From assembly GCA_036844615.1 (NCBI GenBank), contig DAIUFK010000002.1, positions 26,403-90,402 of the forward strand: DNA of 64,000 nucleotides, read 5' to 3'. The position numbers and the translations under genes were made by a program. Origin of the DNA: Palsa-872 sp036844615. Lineage in GTDB: Bacteria; Chloroflexota; Dormibacteria; Dormibacterales; Dormibacteraceae. Shown here in pieces: positions 44,013 to 52,146 of the stretch (its first letter is position 1; each line of letters starts with the position of its first letter). The notes under the pieces are model-generated. The model saw only the letters and a program-made list of their open reading frames with translations, did not search any database and was not told the DNA's origin.

Positions 44013-44870
44013 ATGGACCGCCCGCTCTCGGACAGCGACCTTGTCATCGCCACTCCGGAGCGTGTTTCCTTCGACTACCAGGTTGCGGGTCTGGGGACTC
44101 GCGCGATCGCGCAGCTCCTCGACCTGTTGATCGTGGCAGGGATCCTGATCGCGGTTTTTTTCTTTGCTTCCGCGGCTGCCACCGTGACCGGCTCGAGCAC
44201 TGTGGGAACGCTGATCTTGATCATCGGTGCCTTCATCGTGGTCTTCGGATATTTCTGGATCAGCGAAGCGCTGTTCTCGGGCCAGACCGTTGGCAAGAAG
44301 GCATTTCGCCTGCGTGCGGTGGGCGACCGCGGGGAGCCGCTGACTTTCATGCAGGCAGGCATCCGCAACGTTGTGCGAATCGTGGACTTCCTTCCGTACG
44401 GCTACGGGGTGGGGATGATCGTCCTCTTCGCCAACGGCAAGGGCAAGCGGCTCGGTGACCTGGCGGCAGGAACCATCGTCGTCAAGGACTCGGACCATGT
44501 CTGGCTTTGGCAGCTCGGGGGCGGCTATCGCCAGGTCGCGCCTGTAGCGCCTCCACCTTCAAGTCCACCTCTGGATGCCGGCGGTCAATCCCCGATGAGG
44601 CCTCCTCCGCCGCCCGGATATGGGGTCAGCGTCGCATCCAGTCCTTATGCACCGGCTTCCGCAGCCGAGCTCACTCTTCGACGCCTCGACCCGGAACTGC
44701 GGCGGTTCGTCAGCTCGTACGCGCGCCGCCGCCCGCAGCTACCTCTCGAGCTGCGTGTTCAGCTGGCGAGCACCGTTCAACCCAGCCTTAGCGTCGCGCT
44801 GCCCGAGATCTTTGCGCAGCGCGGCCCGCTCGCCACGCTGGATTACCTTGCAGACCTGGAGCAGCAATAG
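44013..44870 (+). CDS. RDD-family membrane protein
   Basis: About 285 residues. The RDD signature is spread over VSFDYQVAGLGTRAIAQLLD and three helices, with FSGQTVGKKAFRLRAV and KRLGDLAAGTIVVKD typical of the family. A Pro-rich linker (about 170-205) leads to a C-terminal helical extension of about 75 residues not found in minimal RDD proteins. Starts ATG 43992 and ATG 44013 are both possible; the second leaves space for the divergent promoter. It is a regular partner of SpoIIM-like and MoxR/DUF58 genes. Confidence 0.85.
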   Translation: MDRPLSDSDLVIATPERVSFDYQVAGLGTRAIAQLLDLLIVAGILIAVFFFASAAATVTGSSTVGTLILIIGAFIVVFGYFWISEALFSGQTVGKKAFRLRAVGDRGEPLTFMQAGIRNVVRIVDFLPYGYGVGMIVLFANGKGKRLGDLAAGTIVVKDSDHVWLWQLGGGYRQVAPVAPPPSSPPLDAGGQSPMRPPPPPGYGVSVASSPYAPASAAELTLRRLDPELRRFVSSYARRRPQLPLELRVQLASTVQPSLSVALPEIFAQRGPLATLDYLADLEQQ

Positions 44871-44874
44871 CCCG

Positions 44875-45983
44875 TTACAGGAGCCACCGCCGAACCTGAT
44901 CCTGGGTCAGGTTGCCTCCACAGATAGGACTCGCAACCCGCTGNNNNNNNNNNNNNNNNNNNNNNNNNNNNNNNNNNNNNNNNNNNNNNNNNNNNNNNNN
45001 NNNNNNNNNNNNNNNNNNNNNNNNNNNNNNNNNNNNNNNNNNNGCCGAACCTGATCCTGGGTCAGGTTGCCTCCACAGATAGGACTCGCAACCCGCTGGC
45101 CTGCGAAATCGTTCCGCCGCTTCGCGATGGCCGCAATCCCGGCGGCTCCGGCAGGTTCCACGACAAGGCCGGCGTCGCTGAAAAGCATGCGCATCGCAGC
45201 CAGGATCTCGGCGTCGGAGACCAGCATCACCTCGTCGACGGTGGAGCGCATTGCGGTCAGCGCCTCAGGGACCGGCACCCGAACGGAGATACCGTCGGCG
45301 ATCGTGGTGGCAGTGTCGGTGGTGACAGGCTCGCCCGCCCGCCACGACAGCTCCATGGCTGGCGCGCCCGCCGCGCAGACGGCGATCACCTTCGTCGACG
45401 GGGAGAAATGTCTAACCCACGTTCCTATCCCGTTGACGAGCGAGCCGTTGCCCAGCGGGACGAAGACGGCGTCGAGCGGCTCCTGGAGCCGACCGAGCTC
45501 GACAGCGATGGTTCCCGCTCCTTCGGCGATCTCAGGCAACAGGCCGTCCTCCACGTAGAGCGCGCCGGTTCTCTGCGCTCTTGCCTTGGCAGCGGCCTTG
45601 GCGGCGTCGAAGTCGGCCCCTTCCAGCGCTACGTCGGCGCCAAGGGCGCGCATGCGGTCGATCTTCAAGGGGTTGGCCGACACTGCCGCGAACACGGTGA
45701 GCCTGTCACCCCGCTTCCGCGCCGCGTATGCCATGCCCTGGCCGAAATTCCCCGCCGACGCGCATACCAAGCCGGCGGCCTGGTGCTCGAGGCGGTGCAG
45801 AAGGTAATCGGTGCCGCGACCCTTGAACGAGCGGATCGGGTTGACGCACTCGACCTTGAGGATCGTTGTCACCCCGAGGCGGTCGGAGAGCGGCTCGCAC
45901 ACGTACTGCGGAGAGTCCCTGAAAACGGGATCGATCGTTTCCGAGGCTTCGCGAATTCGATCGATCGAGATGTCAGAGTCCAT
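44875..45983 (-). CDS. Threonine dehydratase-like PLP enzyme, end disturbed by scaffold gap
   Basis: A fold-type II PLP enzyme. The cofactor Lys is in PIRSFKGRGTDY, CASAGNFGQG is the substrate loop, and VFVPLGNGSLVNGIG is the glycine-rich phosphate loop. The short form without an ACT domain resembles catabolic threonine/serine ammonia-lyases. The frame runs into the N gap. Collapsing the 55-bp duplication and the Ns gives a clean end, GGNLTQDQVRRWLL and stop at 44875-44877, which is the natural C-terminus. The gene is therefore probably intact. Start ATG 45983. Substrate specificity cannot be read from sequence. Confidence 0.85.
44889..44943. repeat. 55-bp direct repeat, left copy, at scaffold gap
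   Basis: Identical over 55 bp to 45044-45098. The copies touch both ends of the 100-N gap, as expected for two contig ends sharing an assembly overlap. Confidence 0.9.
44944..45043. other. 100-N assembly gap
   Basis: Exactly 100 undetermined bases, the usual placeholder for a gap of unknown size. Flanking duplication suggests there is no missing sequence here. Confidence 0.99.
45044..45098. repeat. 55-bp direct repeat, right copy, at scaffold gap
   Basis: Second copy of the 55-bp overlap; it encodes the C-terminal residues of the threonine-dehydratase-like enzyme on the minus strand. Confidence 0.9.
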
Positions 45984-46004
45984 GGCGCGGACGATAAGTT
46001 ATCC

Positions 46005-46070
46005 GGCGCCCCCTCCGGCGCTTCGACCACCCCCGCGCGAATGCGCGGGGGCCCCAAAGGAAGGGGGAGG
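46005..46070 (-). repeat. GC-rich palindromic intergenic repeat, copy A
   Basis: The core is a 9-bp perfect stem, CCCCCGCGC/GCGCGGGGG, with loop GAAT (46030-46051). The flanks, read on the minus strand (CCTTTGGGGCCCCCGCGC before, GTCGAAGCGCCGGAGGGGGC after), align with copies at 51334-51400 and 62012-62065. It lies in the divergent region between the dehydratase and radA. Confidence 0.7.
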
Positions 46071-46147
46071 AGAACGCCGCCCCGGGGGTAGTCAGGGCGG
46101 CGCCTTACGCTTCAAGGAGCCGGGAGGCACTCCGGCTTGTTCCTCTA

Positions 46148-46196
46148 GTAAAAGAACGACCGAATCTGTAAAAGGCTACGGCCCCACTTGTAAAAA
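46148..46196 (+). promoter_or_regulatory. Three phased GTAAAA direct repeats upstream of radA
   Basis: GTAAAAG at 46148, GTAAAAG at 46168 and GTAAAAA at 46190 are spaced 20 and 22 bp, about two helical turns each. They could be operator or UP-element-like sites for radA. A hairpin (AGCCGG/CCGGCT) lies just upstream. Confidence 0.35.
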
Positions 46197-46224
46197 CCGG
46201 ATGATGGGTGGAGAGTCACCCCCA

Positions 46225-47637
46225 ATGCCCAAAACAACACTTACGTTTGTATGCACCGACTGCGGCGGCGAGAGCCTGCGGTGGGCAGGCCAGTGCCCCC
46301 ACTGCCAGGCCTGGAACACGCTCCAGGAGTTCCACGTCCGCAAGGCTCCAGCCGGCCGGGCTCGGCCCTCGACCGCGTCCATCGGCTCGCGACCAGTGCC
46401 CCTCACCGAGCTTGCCGGCGACGCCGCCCCGCGTCTCGCCCTTAAGTGGGGAGAGCTCAATCGGGTCCTGGGCGGCGGCATCGTTCCGGGCAGCCTGGTC
46501 CTGGTCGGCGGAGAGCCGGGTGTAGGCAAGTCGACCTTGCTCATGCACGCAGCCCAGCAGGTGGCCGGCACAGGCGGCAAAGTCCTTTACGCCACTGGCG
46601 AAGAGTCGCCGCACCAGGTGCGCATGCGCGCGCAGCGGCTGGGCGCGATGGAGCCCGGAATCCTGCTGTTGGCTGAGTACGATCTGGACGCGATCTGCGA
46701 GGCCATTCGCTCGGAAGGCCCCCAGCTCGCCATCGTCGATTCCATCCAGACCGTCACCGACGCCGGCTTCGAAGGGAGCGCCGGCAGCGTGACGCAGGTT
46801 CGGGAGTCGGCAGGGCGGTTGATGCGGCTGGCCAAGGAGGTCGGCGTTCCGATCTTCCTCGTCGGCCACGTCACCAAGGAGGGTGCGATTGCCGGGCCTC
46901 GGGTACTTGAGCATATCGTTGACACCGTGCTGTACCTGGAAGGCGACCGTCGGCAGGAGCTGCGCGTGCTCCGAGCAATGAAAAACCGCTTCGGCTCGGC
47001 CGAGGAGATCGGCGTCTTCGCGATGGGCGAAGCGGGCCTCGAAGAGGTGCCAGACCCTTCGTCGGCGCTTCTCAGCCAGGCCACAACAAGGTCACCTGGG
47101 ACGGCCATCGTCGCCGCCCTCGAGGGCACGCGCCCGCTCCTCATCGAGATCCAGAGCCTCGTCAACAGGACCGACAACGCGATGGTTCGACGCATTGCCA
47201 ACGGCGTCGACACCAACCGTCTGCTCATGCTTATCGCCGTCATCGAGAAGAGGGCCGGCCTCAAGCTCGGGAAGTCCGACGTCTTCGTCAATGTCGCGGG
47301 CGGCATCCGGATCACGGAACCTGCCGCCGACCTCGGTCTCGCCCTGTCGATCATCAGCAACGATCACAACGTGCCCCTGCCGGACGGCATGGTTGTGATC
47401 GGCGAGCTGGGATTGGCGGGTGAGGTGCGCCGCGTGGGCCAGCTGGAGCGCCGCCTTTCGGAGGCGGCCCGGCATGGGCTTACGCGCGCTTTGATTCCGG
47501 CCGGTGTCAAAGCCGGCCGGCCCTCCGGCCTCGAGGTGATCGAGGTCCGGACGCTGGCGGAGGCGATCTCTGCCGCTTTTCCTTCACCTATCAAGTCCGG
47601 CGCATTCATAAAGGAGGCCGGCATCTCGGTCTCCTAG
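46225..47637 (+). CDS. radA: DNA repair protein RadA
   Basis: 470 residues. The N-terminal zinc finger has C4 spacing in VCTDCGGESLRWAGQCPHC. The RecA-like core has Walker A GGEPGVGKST, and the RadA-specific KNRFG motif is at AMKNRFGSAEE. The C-terminal Lon-protease-like domain includes VNVAGGIRITEPAADLGLAL. It is a DnaB-type helicase acting in recombination branch migration. ATG 46225 gives the standard N-terminus; the ORF is open far upstream, but that part is antisense to another gene. clpC-radA adjacency of Firmicutes is broken here by a ~9 kb insertion, and disA is missing after radA. Confidence 0.96.
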   Translation: MPKTTLTFVCTDCGGESLRWAGQCPHCQAWNTLQEFHVRKAPAGRARPSTASIGSRPVPLTELAGDAAPRLALKWGELNRVLGGGIVPGSLVLVGGEPGVGKSTLLMHAAQQVAGTGGKVLYATGEESPHQVRMRAQRLGAMEPGILLLAEYDLDAICEAIRSEGPQLAIVDSIQTVTDAGFEGSAGSVTQVRESAGRLMRLAKEVGVPIFLVGHVTKEGAIAGPRVLEHIVDTVLYLEGDRRQELRVLRAMKNRFGSAEEIGVFAMGEAGLEEVPDPSSALLSQATTRSPGTAIVAALEGTRPLLIEIQSLVNRTDNAMVRRIANGVDTNRLLMLIAVIEKRAGLKLGKSDVFVNVAGGIRITEPAADLGLALSIISNDHNVPLPDGMVVIGELGLAGEVRRVGQLERRLSEAARHGLTRALIPAGVKAGRPSGLEVIEVRTLAEAISAAFPSPIKSGAFIKEAGISVS

Positions 47638-47647
47638 GAGGTTTCCC

Positions 47648-48724
47648 GTGAAGCGTTCTGAGAATGTCGCCCGATGGCTTGGGGCGGGGCTCGGCGTGAT
47701 CGGCGGTTTCTTGCTCGGCTATTTCCTGGTCCGCGGCGGGGTGCACACATACCCCGGCTATGTGATCATCGGCCTCACCACGCTGGAGGGCCTCATATTC
47801 GCGTACCTAGGCACGCCTTACGTGCTGGGTGGCTGGCGGACCTTCAACTTCCGTCTGACGAGCACTCCTCTGCCCGACCTGCTGAGCGGCCTCCTCGGGA
47901 TAGTGGTAGGTCTCGTGATCGCGGCGCTGATCGGCGTGTTCGTGCGTGATCTTCCCAACGGGGTGCTCGTCTCCGCGATCCTTGCCCTCCTGCTGGCGGC
48001 CCAGGGCGCTTCAATTGGTCTCACCCGCCGCAGCGAGCTGGCGGCGCTCTTCTTCGGTGGCGCCGCTGAGCAGAAAAGCCAGCGTTTGAGCGGGATCCTG
48101 CTCGACACCTCGGTCATCATCGACGGCCGCATCCTCGACATCGCCAAGACAGGCTTTGTGGATACGCCGTTGATCATCCTGAGCTCGGTGCTGCGCGAGC
48201 TCCAGCAGGTGGCGGACTCGGCGGACGCGACGCGGCGCCGGCGCGGGCGGCGCGGACTTGACGTCCTCACCGAGATGCAGAAGGACGCCTCGATACCTCT
48301 CCAGGTCGTCGACGACGACGTGACCACGGAGGTCGAGATCGATGCACACCTCGTGCGCACCGCCAAGCGAAAGGACTGGGCGATCATGACCAACGACTTC
48401 AACCTGAACCGCATCGCGCGGCTCGAAGGGGTGACCGTGTTGAACCTGAACGAGCTTGCCCAGGCGATGCGACCTGTCGCCATCCCGGGTGAGGAGATAG
48501 TCGTTACCGTGGCGCGGGAAGGCAAGGAGCCGGGCCAGGGCGTAGGCAGTCTCGACGACGGAACGATGGTCGTCATCCAGAACGGGAGGCGGCTGCTGAA
48601 CCAGACGATCACGGCGGTGGTCACATCGGTGATTCAGACCTCGGCAGGCCGGATGATCTTCGCTGAGCCGGCGGCCTTGGACGGACGCCGCGCCAGCCCG
48701 CGCGGCAAGGCAGAGAGTGGCTGA
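47648..48724 (+). CDS. yacL: PIN/TRAM-domain membrane protein, YacL family
   Basis: 358 residues. Four N-terminal membrane helices are followed by a PIN nuclease-like domain (GILLDTSVIIDGRILDIAKT; AIMTNDFNLNRIARL) and a C-terminal TRAM RNA-binding domain (GEEIVVTVAREGKEPGQGVG). Acidic residues of the PIN site are retained, so ribonuclease activity is plausible. Position between radA and ispD equals that of yacL in B. subtilis. A TAGGAGG ribosome binding site precedes GTG 47648; the end overlaps ispD by 8 bp. Confidence 0.92.
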   Translation: MKRSENVARWLGAGLGVIGGFLLGYFLVRGGVHTYPGYVIIGLTTLEGLIFAYLGTPYVLGGWRTFNFRLTSTPLPDLLSGLLGIVVGLVIAALIGVFVRDLPNGVLVSAILALLLAAQGASIGLTRRSELAALFFGGAAEQKSQRLSGILLDTSVIIDGRILDIAKTGFVDTPLIILSSVLRELQQVADSADATRRRRGRRGLDVLTEMQKDASIPLQVVDDDVTTEVEIDAHLVRTAKRKDWAIMTNDFNLNRIARLEGVTVLNLNELAQAMRPVAIPGEEIVVTVAREGKEPGQGVGSLDDGTMVVIQNGRRLLNQTITAVVTSVIQTSAGRMIFAEPAALDGRRASPRGKAESG

Positions 48725-49418
48725 CGCACTTTCGGTCGGCGCGATTGTGGCGGCGGCGGGCTCTGGATCGCGCCTTGGCCGCGGCAGCAAGGCGCTGGTG
48801 CGCCTCAACGGCAGGACCACTCTTGCGAGGGTGCTCGAGCTGTTCCTCGCGCTTGACGAGATCGATCGGATTGTCGTGGTGGGCCCGCCCAGCCGCCTCG
48901 AAAACGCCGAGCAAGAGGTAGCGGCGCTGCACCCCCGCAAGCCCGTCACGGTGAAGGCGGGCGGCGAGAGCCGTCAAGCGTCGGTTCGCGCCGGCCTCGC
49001 GGCGCTTGGCGAATGCGACTTCGTGCTGGTGCACGATGCCGCGCGGCCCCTTGCCACTGCGACACTGGTACGCCGAGTGCTCGCCGCGGCGGTCGAGTCG
49101 GGCGCCGCGTTTCCTGCCATCTCGCCGCGCGATGCAGTGAAGCGGGTCGAAGGCAACAGGCTGGTGGAGAGCCTGGATCGCTCGCGCATCGTGCTCGCTC
49201 AGACCCCTCAGGCCTTCGCCTATGAGCTGCTCGCCAGGGCGCACCGCGAGGCGGCTGACGCAGGGCTGGTGGGCGACGACGATGCTCAGCTGGTGGCGGC
49301 GACCGGGCATGCGGTCACCGTCGTCGAAGGCGAGCCGGCCAACATCAAGCTGACGACACCCGAGGACTTCGAGGTGGTCGAGGCGCTCATCAAAGAGCAC
49401 GAAGCCGCCACGACGTGA
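48717..49418 (+). CDS. ispD: 2-C-methyl-D-erythritol 4-phosphate cytidylyltransferase
   Basis: 233 residues. It has the nucleotide-binding AIVAAAGSGSRLGRGSKALV, GGESRQASVRAGL, the metal-binding VLVHDAARPL and QTPQAFAYELL. It makes CDP-methylerythritol in the non-mevalonate isoprenoid pathway. Start GTG 48717 overlaps yacL. The stop forms a GTGA overlap with ispF, the enzyme two steps later. Confidence 0.96.
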   Translation: MADALSVGAIVAAAGSGSRLGRGSKALVRLNGRTTLARVLELFLALDEIDRIVVVGPPSRLENAEQEVAALHPRKPVTVKAGGESRQASVRAGLAALGECDFVLVHDAARPLATATLVRRVLAAAVESGAAFPAISPRDAVKRVEGNRLVESLDRSRIVLAQTPQAFAYELLARAHREAADAGLVGDDDAQLVAATGHAVTVVEGEPANIKLTTPEDFEVVEALIKEHEAATT

Positions 49419-49891
49419 GGGTCGGCACGGGTTACGACGCTCACCCACTCCGCGCCGGACGAGACCTCATTCTTGGCGGGGTGCGCATCGACCATCCCGT
49501 CGGGCTTGATGGGAATTCAGACGCCGACGTCCTGACGCACGCCATCATCGACGCCCTTCTCGGCGCGGCCGGGCTCGGCGACATCGGCCAGCATTTTCCG
49601 GCGAGCGACCCGCGCTTCAAGGGCGCGTCCAGCCAGGACCTGCTTGCGACCGCGGTTCGCGCAGTTAAGGATGCGGGCTATCGAATCGTCAACGTCGACA
49701 GCACTGTGATCGCCGAGGAGCCTCGATTGGAAACTCATCTGGCCGCCATGCGCGCTCAGCTCGCCAGCCGCCTCGATGTGGACGCCGACGCGGTCAGCGT
49801 GAAGGCGACTTCACCGGAAGGTCTCGGCGCTCTGGGACGCAAGGCAGGCATCGCCGCGCAGGCGGTGGCCCTGATCGAGGCAACCGGCTGA
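49415..49891 (+). CDS. ispF: 2-C-methyl-D-erythritol 2,4-cyclodiphosphate synthase
   Basis: 158 residues. The zinc ligands are in VGTGYDAHPL (DxH) and the following His in SDADVLTHAIIDALLGAAGLG. DIGQHFPASDPRFKGASS and the C-terminal KATSPEGLGALGR motif complete the family pattern. It cyclises CDP-ME-2-phosphate. ispD and ispF are translationally coupled; ispE is not in the window. Confidence 0.97.
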   Translation: MRVGTGYDAHPLRAGRDLILGGVRIDHPVGLDGNSDADVLTHAIIDALLGAAGLGDIGQHFPASDPRFKGASSQDLLATAVRAVKDAGYRIVNVDSTVIAEEPRLETHLAAMRAQLASRLDVDADAVSVKATSPEGLGALGRKAGIAAQAVALIEATG

Positions 49892-49894
49892 AGC

Positions 49895-49900
49895 TAACCT
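49895..49900 (+). promoter_or_regulatory. -10 box (TAACCT) of cysS
   Basis: TAACCT is 6 nt before GTG 49907 and only 4 nt after the ispF stop. It would allow leaderless cysS mRNA. Confidence 0.45.
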
Positions 49901-49906
49901 ACGTCG

Positions 49907-51331
49907 GTGGGTCTCATCCTTCACAACACTCTCAGCGGCACGAAAGAAACGTTCGAGCCACTCGAGGCACATCACGTCCGCATGTACACGTGCGGCCCGA
50001 CGGTGTGGAACTTTGCGCACGTCGGAAACCTGCGGGCCTTTCTCTTCTATGACCTGCTTCGCCGCCACCTTCAGGTGGTCGGCCATCGCGTGACACACGT
50101 CATGAACCTCACCGACATCGACGACAGGATCCTCGACCAGGCAATGCACGCGAACACGACGATCGCCGAGTACGTGAAGCCCTACGGTGCCGCGTTCTTC
50201 GCCGACATGGCAGCGCTGCGCGCGCAGGAGGCGGAGCACTACCCAAAGGCGACCGAGCACATCCCGGAGATGGTCGCCATGGTTTCCGCCCTACTGGAGC
50301 ACGGAAACGCGTACGTGGCTGACGGAGACGTTTACTTCCGAATCGCCAGCTTTCCTTCTTATGGCTCACTGTCGCACCTCGACCGCGGCGGCCTGAGAGC
50401 GGGAACGCGGGTGGCGGCGGACAAATATGACAAGGAGTCGGTGAGCGACTTCGCTTTGTGGAAGAAGGCGCAGCCGGCTGATGAACCGTTGGGAGCGGCT
50501 TGGGACGCGCCATTCGGGCGAGGCAGGCCAGGCTGGCACATCGAATGCTCCGCGATGAGCAAGCGATACCTCGGTGACACGTTCGACATCCACTGCGGCG
50601 GCATCGACCTGATGTTTCCTCACCACGAGAACGAGATCGCGCAGTCGGAGGCGGCGAATCACAAGCCCTTTGCGCGGGTGTGGCTCCATTCCGAGCACCT
50701 GGCGGACGCGACGGGGGAGAAGATGTCGAAGAGCGCGGGCGGCTTCACGACGCTGCGAGATCTGGTCGCGGCAGGCCACGACCCGCTCGCTGTGCGCTTT
50801 TTCCTGATCGCCAACGCGCACTACAGGTCGCGCATTCGCTTGAGCGCCGACGCACTGCATGCGGCGGCTGGCCAGGTGCGCCGGCTACGCGATTTCGCCG
50901 ACAGGATCCAGCGAGCGACGCCGGCTCAAGCCGACGACACGGCGCTGCTCCGCCGCATCGGCGAAGTCCGCGCGGCCTACCGCGAAGCGCTCGACGACGA
51001 CCTCAACCTGCCACAGGGCGTGGGACTGGTGTTCGAGCTCCTACGCGAGGCGAACTCGGGCCTGGACTACGGGAGGGTGGGCGAGCGCAGCCGGTCCGAG
51101 CTGCTCGCGCTGATCGGCGACGTCGACGCGCACCTCGACGTGATAAGAGCCGACGAACCAGGCCTTGCCGACGAGGTCGAGCGCCTGATCGCCGACCGCG
51201 AGGCGGCGCGCGCCGCGCGTGACTTCGGCCGTGCGGACCAGATTCGAGACGCGCTGCGCCAGCGTGGAATCGCCCTCGAAGATTCAAAGGAGGGAGTGCG
51301 TTGGAAGCGCGTCCAGGCCGCCGCAGACTAA
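49907..51331 (+). CDS. cysS: Cysteinyl-tRNA synthetase
   Basis: 474 residues. The zinc Cys and class I signature are in MYTCGPTVWNFAHVGNLRAF. WHIECSAMSKRYLGDTFDIH and FPHHENEIAQSEA carry the other zinc ligands, and GEKMSKSAGGF is the KMSKS loop. A DALR-type anticodon-binding C-terminus ends the protein. It charges tRNA-Cys. gltX and cysE, which sit between ispF and cysS in Bacillus, are absent. There is no Shine-Dalgarno before GTG 49907. Confidence 0.96.
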   Translation: MGLILHNTLSGTKETFEPLEAHHVRMYTCGPTVWNFAHVGNLRAFLFYDLLRRHLQVVGHRVTHVMNLTDIDDRILDQAMHANTTIAEYVKPYGAAFFADMAALRAQEAEHYPKATEHIPEMVAMVSALLEHGNAYVADGDVYFRIASFPSYGSLSHLDRGGLRAGTRVAADKYDKESVSDFALWKKAQPADEPLGAAWDAPFGRGRPGWHIECSAMSKRYLGDTFDIHCGGIDLMFPHHENEIAQSEAANHKPFARVWLHSEHLADATGEKMSKSAGGFTTLRDLVAAGHDPLAVRFFLIANAHYRSRIRLSADALHAAAGQVRRLRDFADRIQRATPAQADDTALLRRIGEVRAAYREALDDDLNLPQGVGLVFELLREANSGLDYGRVGERSRSELLALIGDVDAHLDVIRADEPGLADEVERLIADREAARAARDFGRADQIRDALRQRGIALEDSKEGVRWKRVQAAAD

Positions 51332-52146
51332 ATCCTCCCCGCGACCGCCGGGGCCCCCGCGCCACAGGCGCGGGAGGGAGCGAAGCGCGGGAGGGGGCCA
51401 CTCAAAGGCTGCGCCCCGCGCCTCCGGCTGCCCTTCCAGCCAACCTCATCTACGGCCGTAATGCAGTCCTCGAGGCTGCGCGCGCTGGACGCGTGCTGAA
51501 GGTATTTCAAGCGTCGGGGCTTGGGCACGATCCGCGACTGGAGGAGCTTGGCAAGCTGGCGCGAGTCGAGGTCGTCCCGCCAGAGCGGCTCGACGTTATC
51601 GCCCCCGGCGTCCACCAGGGTGTCGCGGCCGAGCTGAAGCCGCGGCGCGTGTGGACCCTCAAGGATTTGCTGGCGACGAGCCCCACGCTCCTCATCGCCC
51701 TCGATTCGATAATGGATCCGCAGAACCTCGGAGCGATCCTCCGCAGCGCCGAGGTTGCCGGCTGCGACGGCGCGATCCTCCCTGAGCACCGCAGCGCGCC
51801 CTTGTCGCCGGCAGCGGTGAAGGCGAGCTCCGGCGCCAGTGAGCTGCTGCGAATCGCAACCGTTTCGGGAATGCCTTCGGCGATCGCCGAGGTCAAACGG
51901 TCTGACATCTGGTGTGTCGCGCTCGACCCGCGAGGCGAGATTCCAGCCTGGGACTTCGACATGACGCAGCGCGTGTGCCTTGTCGTCGGCAGCGAGGGAG
52001 AGGGAGTGCACCGCTTGGTCAAGGAGCGGTGCGATGTGCGCGTCAGGCTGCCGATCAAGGGACACATCGCCAGCTACAACGCGTCAGCCGCCGCCGCCGC
52101 CCTCCTATACGAGGTGATGCGGCAAAGGTCCAAGTCCAGTGCCTGA
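51301..52146 (+). CDS. rlmB: 23S rRNA 2'-O-methyltransferase RlmB-like (SpoU/TrmH family)
   Basis: 281 residues from TTG 51301. The substrate-binding domain starts at LIYGRNAVLEAARAGRV. The SPOUT knot has motif 1 DSIMDPQNLGAILRSAEVAG, motif 2 VVGSEGEGVHRLV and motif 3 RLPIKGHIASYNASAAAAAL. The family methylates a guanosine in 23S rRNA. The first ~48 residues are a low-complexity extension encoded partly by the end of cysS and partly by a GC-rich palindromic repeat; no ATG, GTG or TTG exists between TTG 51301 and the conserved start. The true start may be a CTG. Position after cysS is as in Bacillus (mrnC absent). Confidence 0.88.
   Translation: MEARPGRRRLNPPRDRRGPRATGAGGSEAREGATQRLRPAPPAALPANLIYGRNAVLEAARAGRVLKVFQASGLGHDPRLEELGKLARVEVVPPERLDVIAPGVHQGVAAELKPRRVWTLKDLLATSPTLLIALDSIMDPQNLGAILRSAEVAGCDGAILPEHRSAPLSPAAVKASSGASELLRIATVSGMPSAIAEVKRSDIWCVALDPRGEIPAWDFDMTQRVCLVVGSEGEGVHRLVKERCDVRVRLPIKGHIASYNASAAAAALLYEVMRQRSKSSA
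51334..51400 (+). repeat. GC-rich palindromic repeat, copy B, inside the rlmB frame
   Basis: The core stem is CCCGCGCC/GGCGCGGG with loop ACA (51356-51374). An outer stem pairs CCTCCCCGCG (51334-51343) with CGCGGGAGG (51386-51394). The flank AGCGAAGCGCGGGAGGGGGC matches copy A on the opposite strand. It starts directly after the cysS stop and is read through by rlmB if TTG 51301 is used. Confidence 0.7.
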
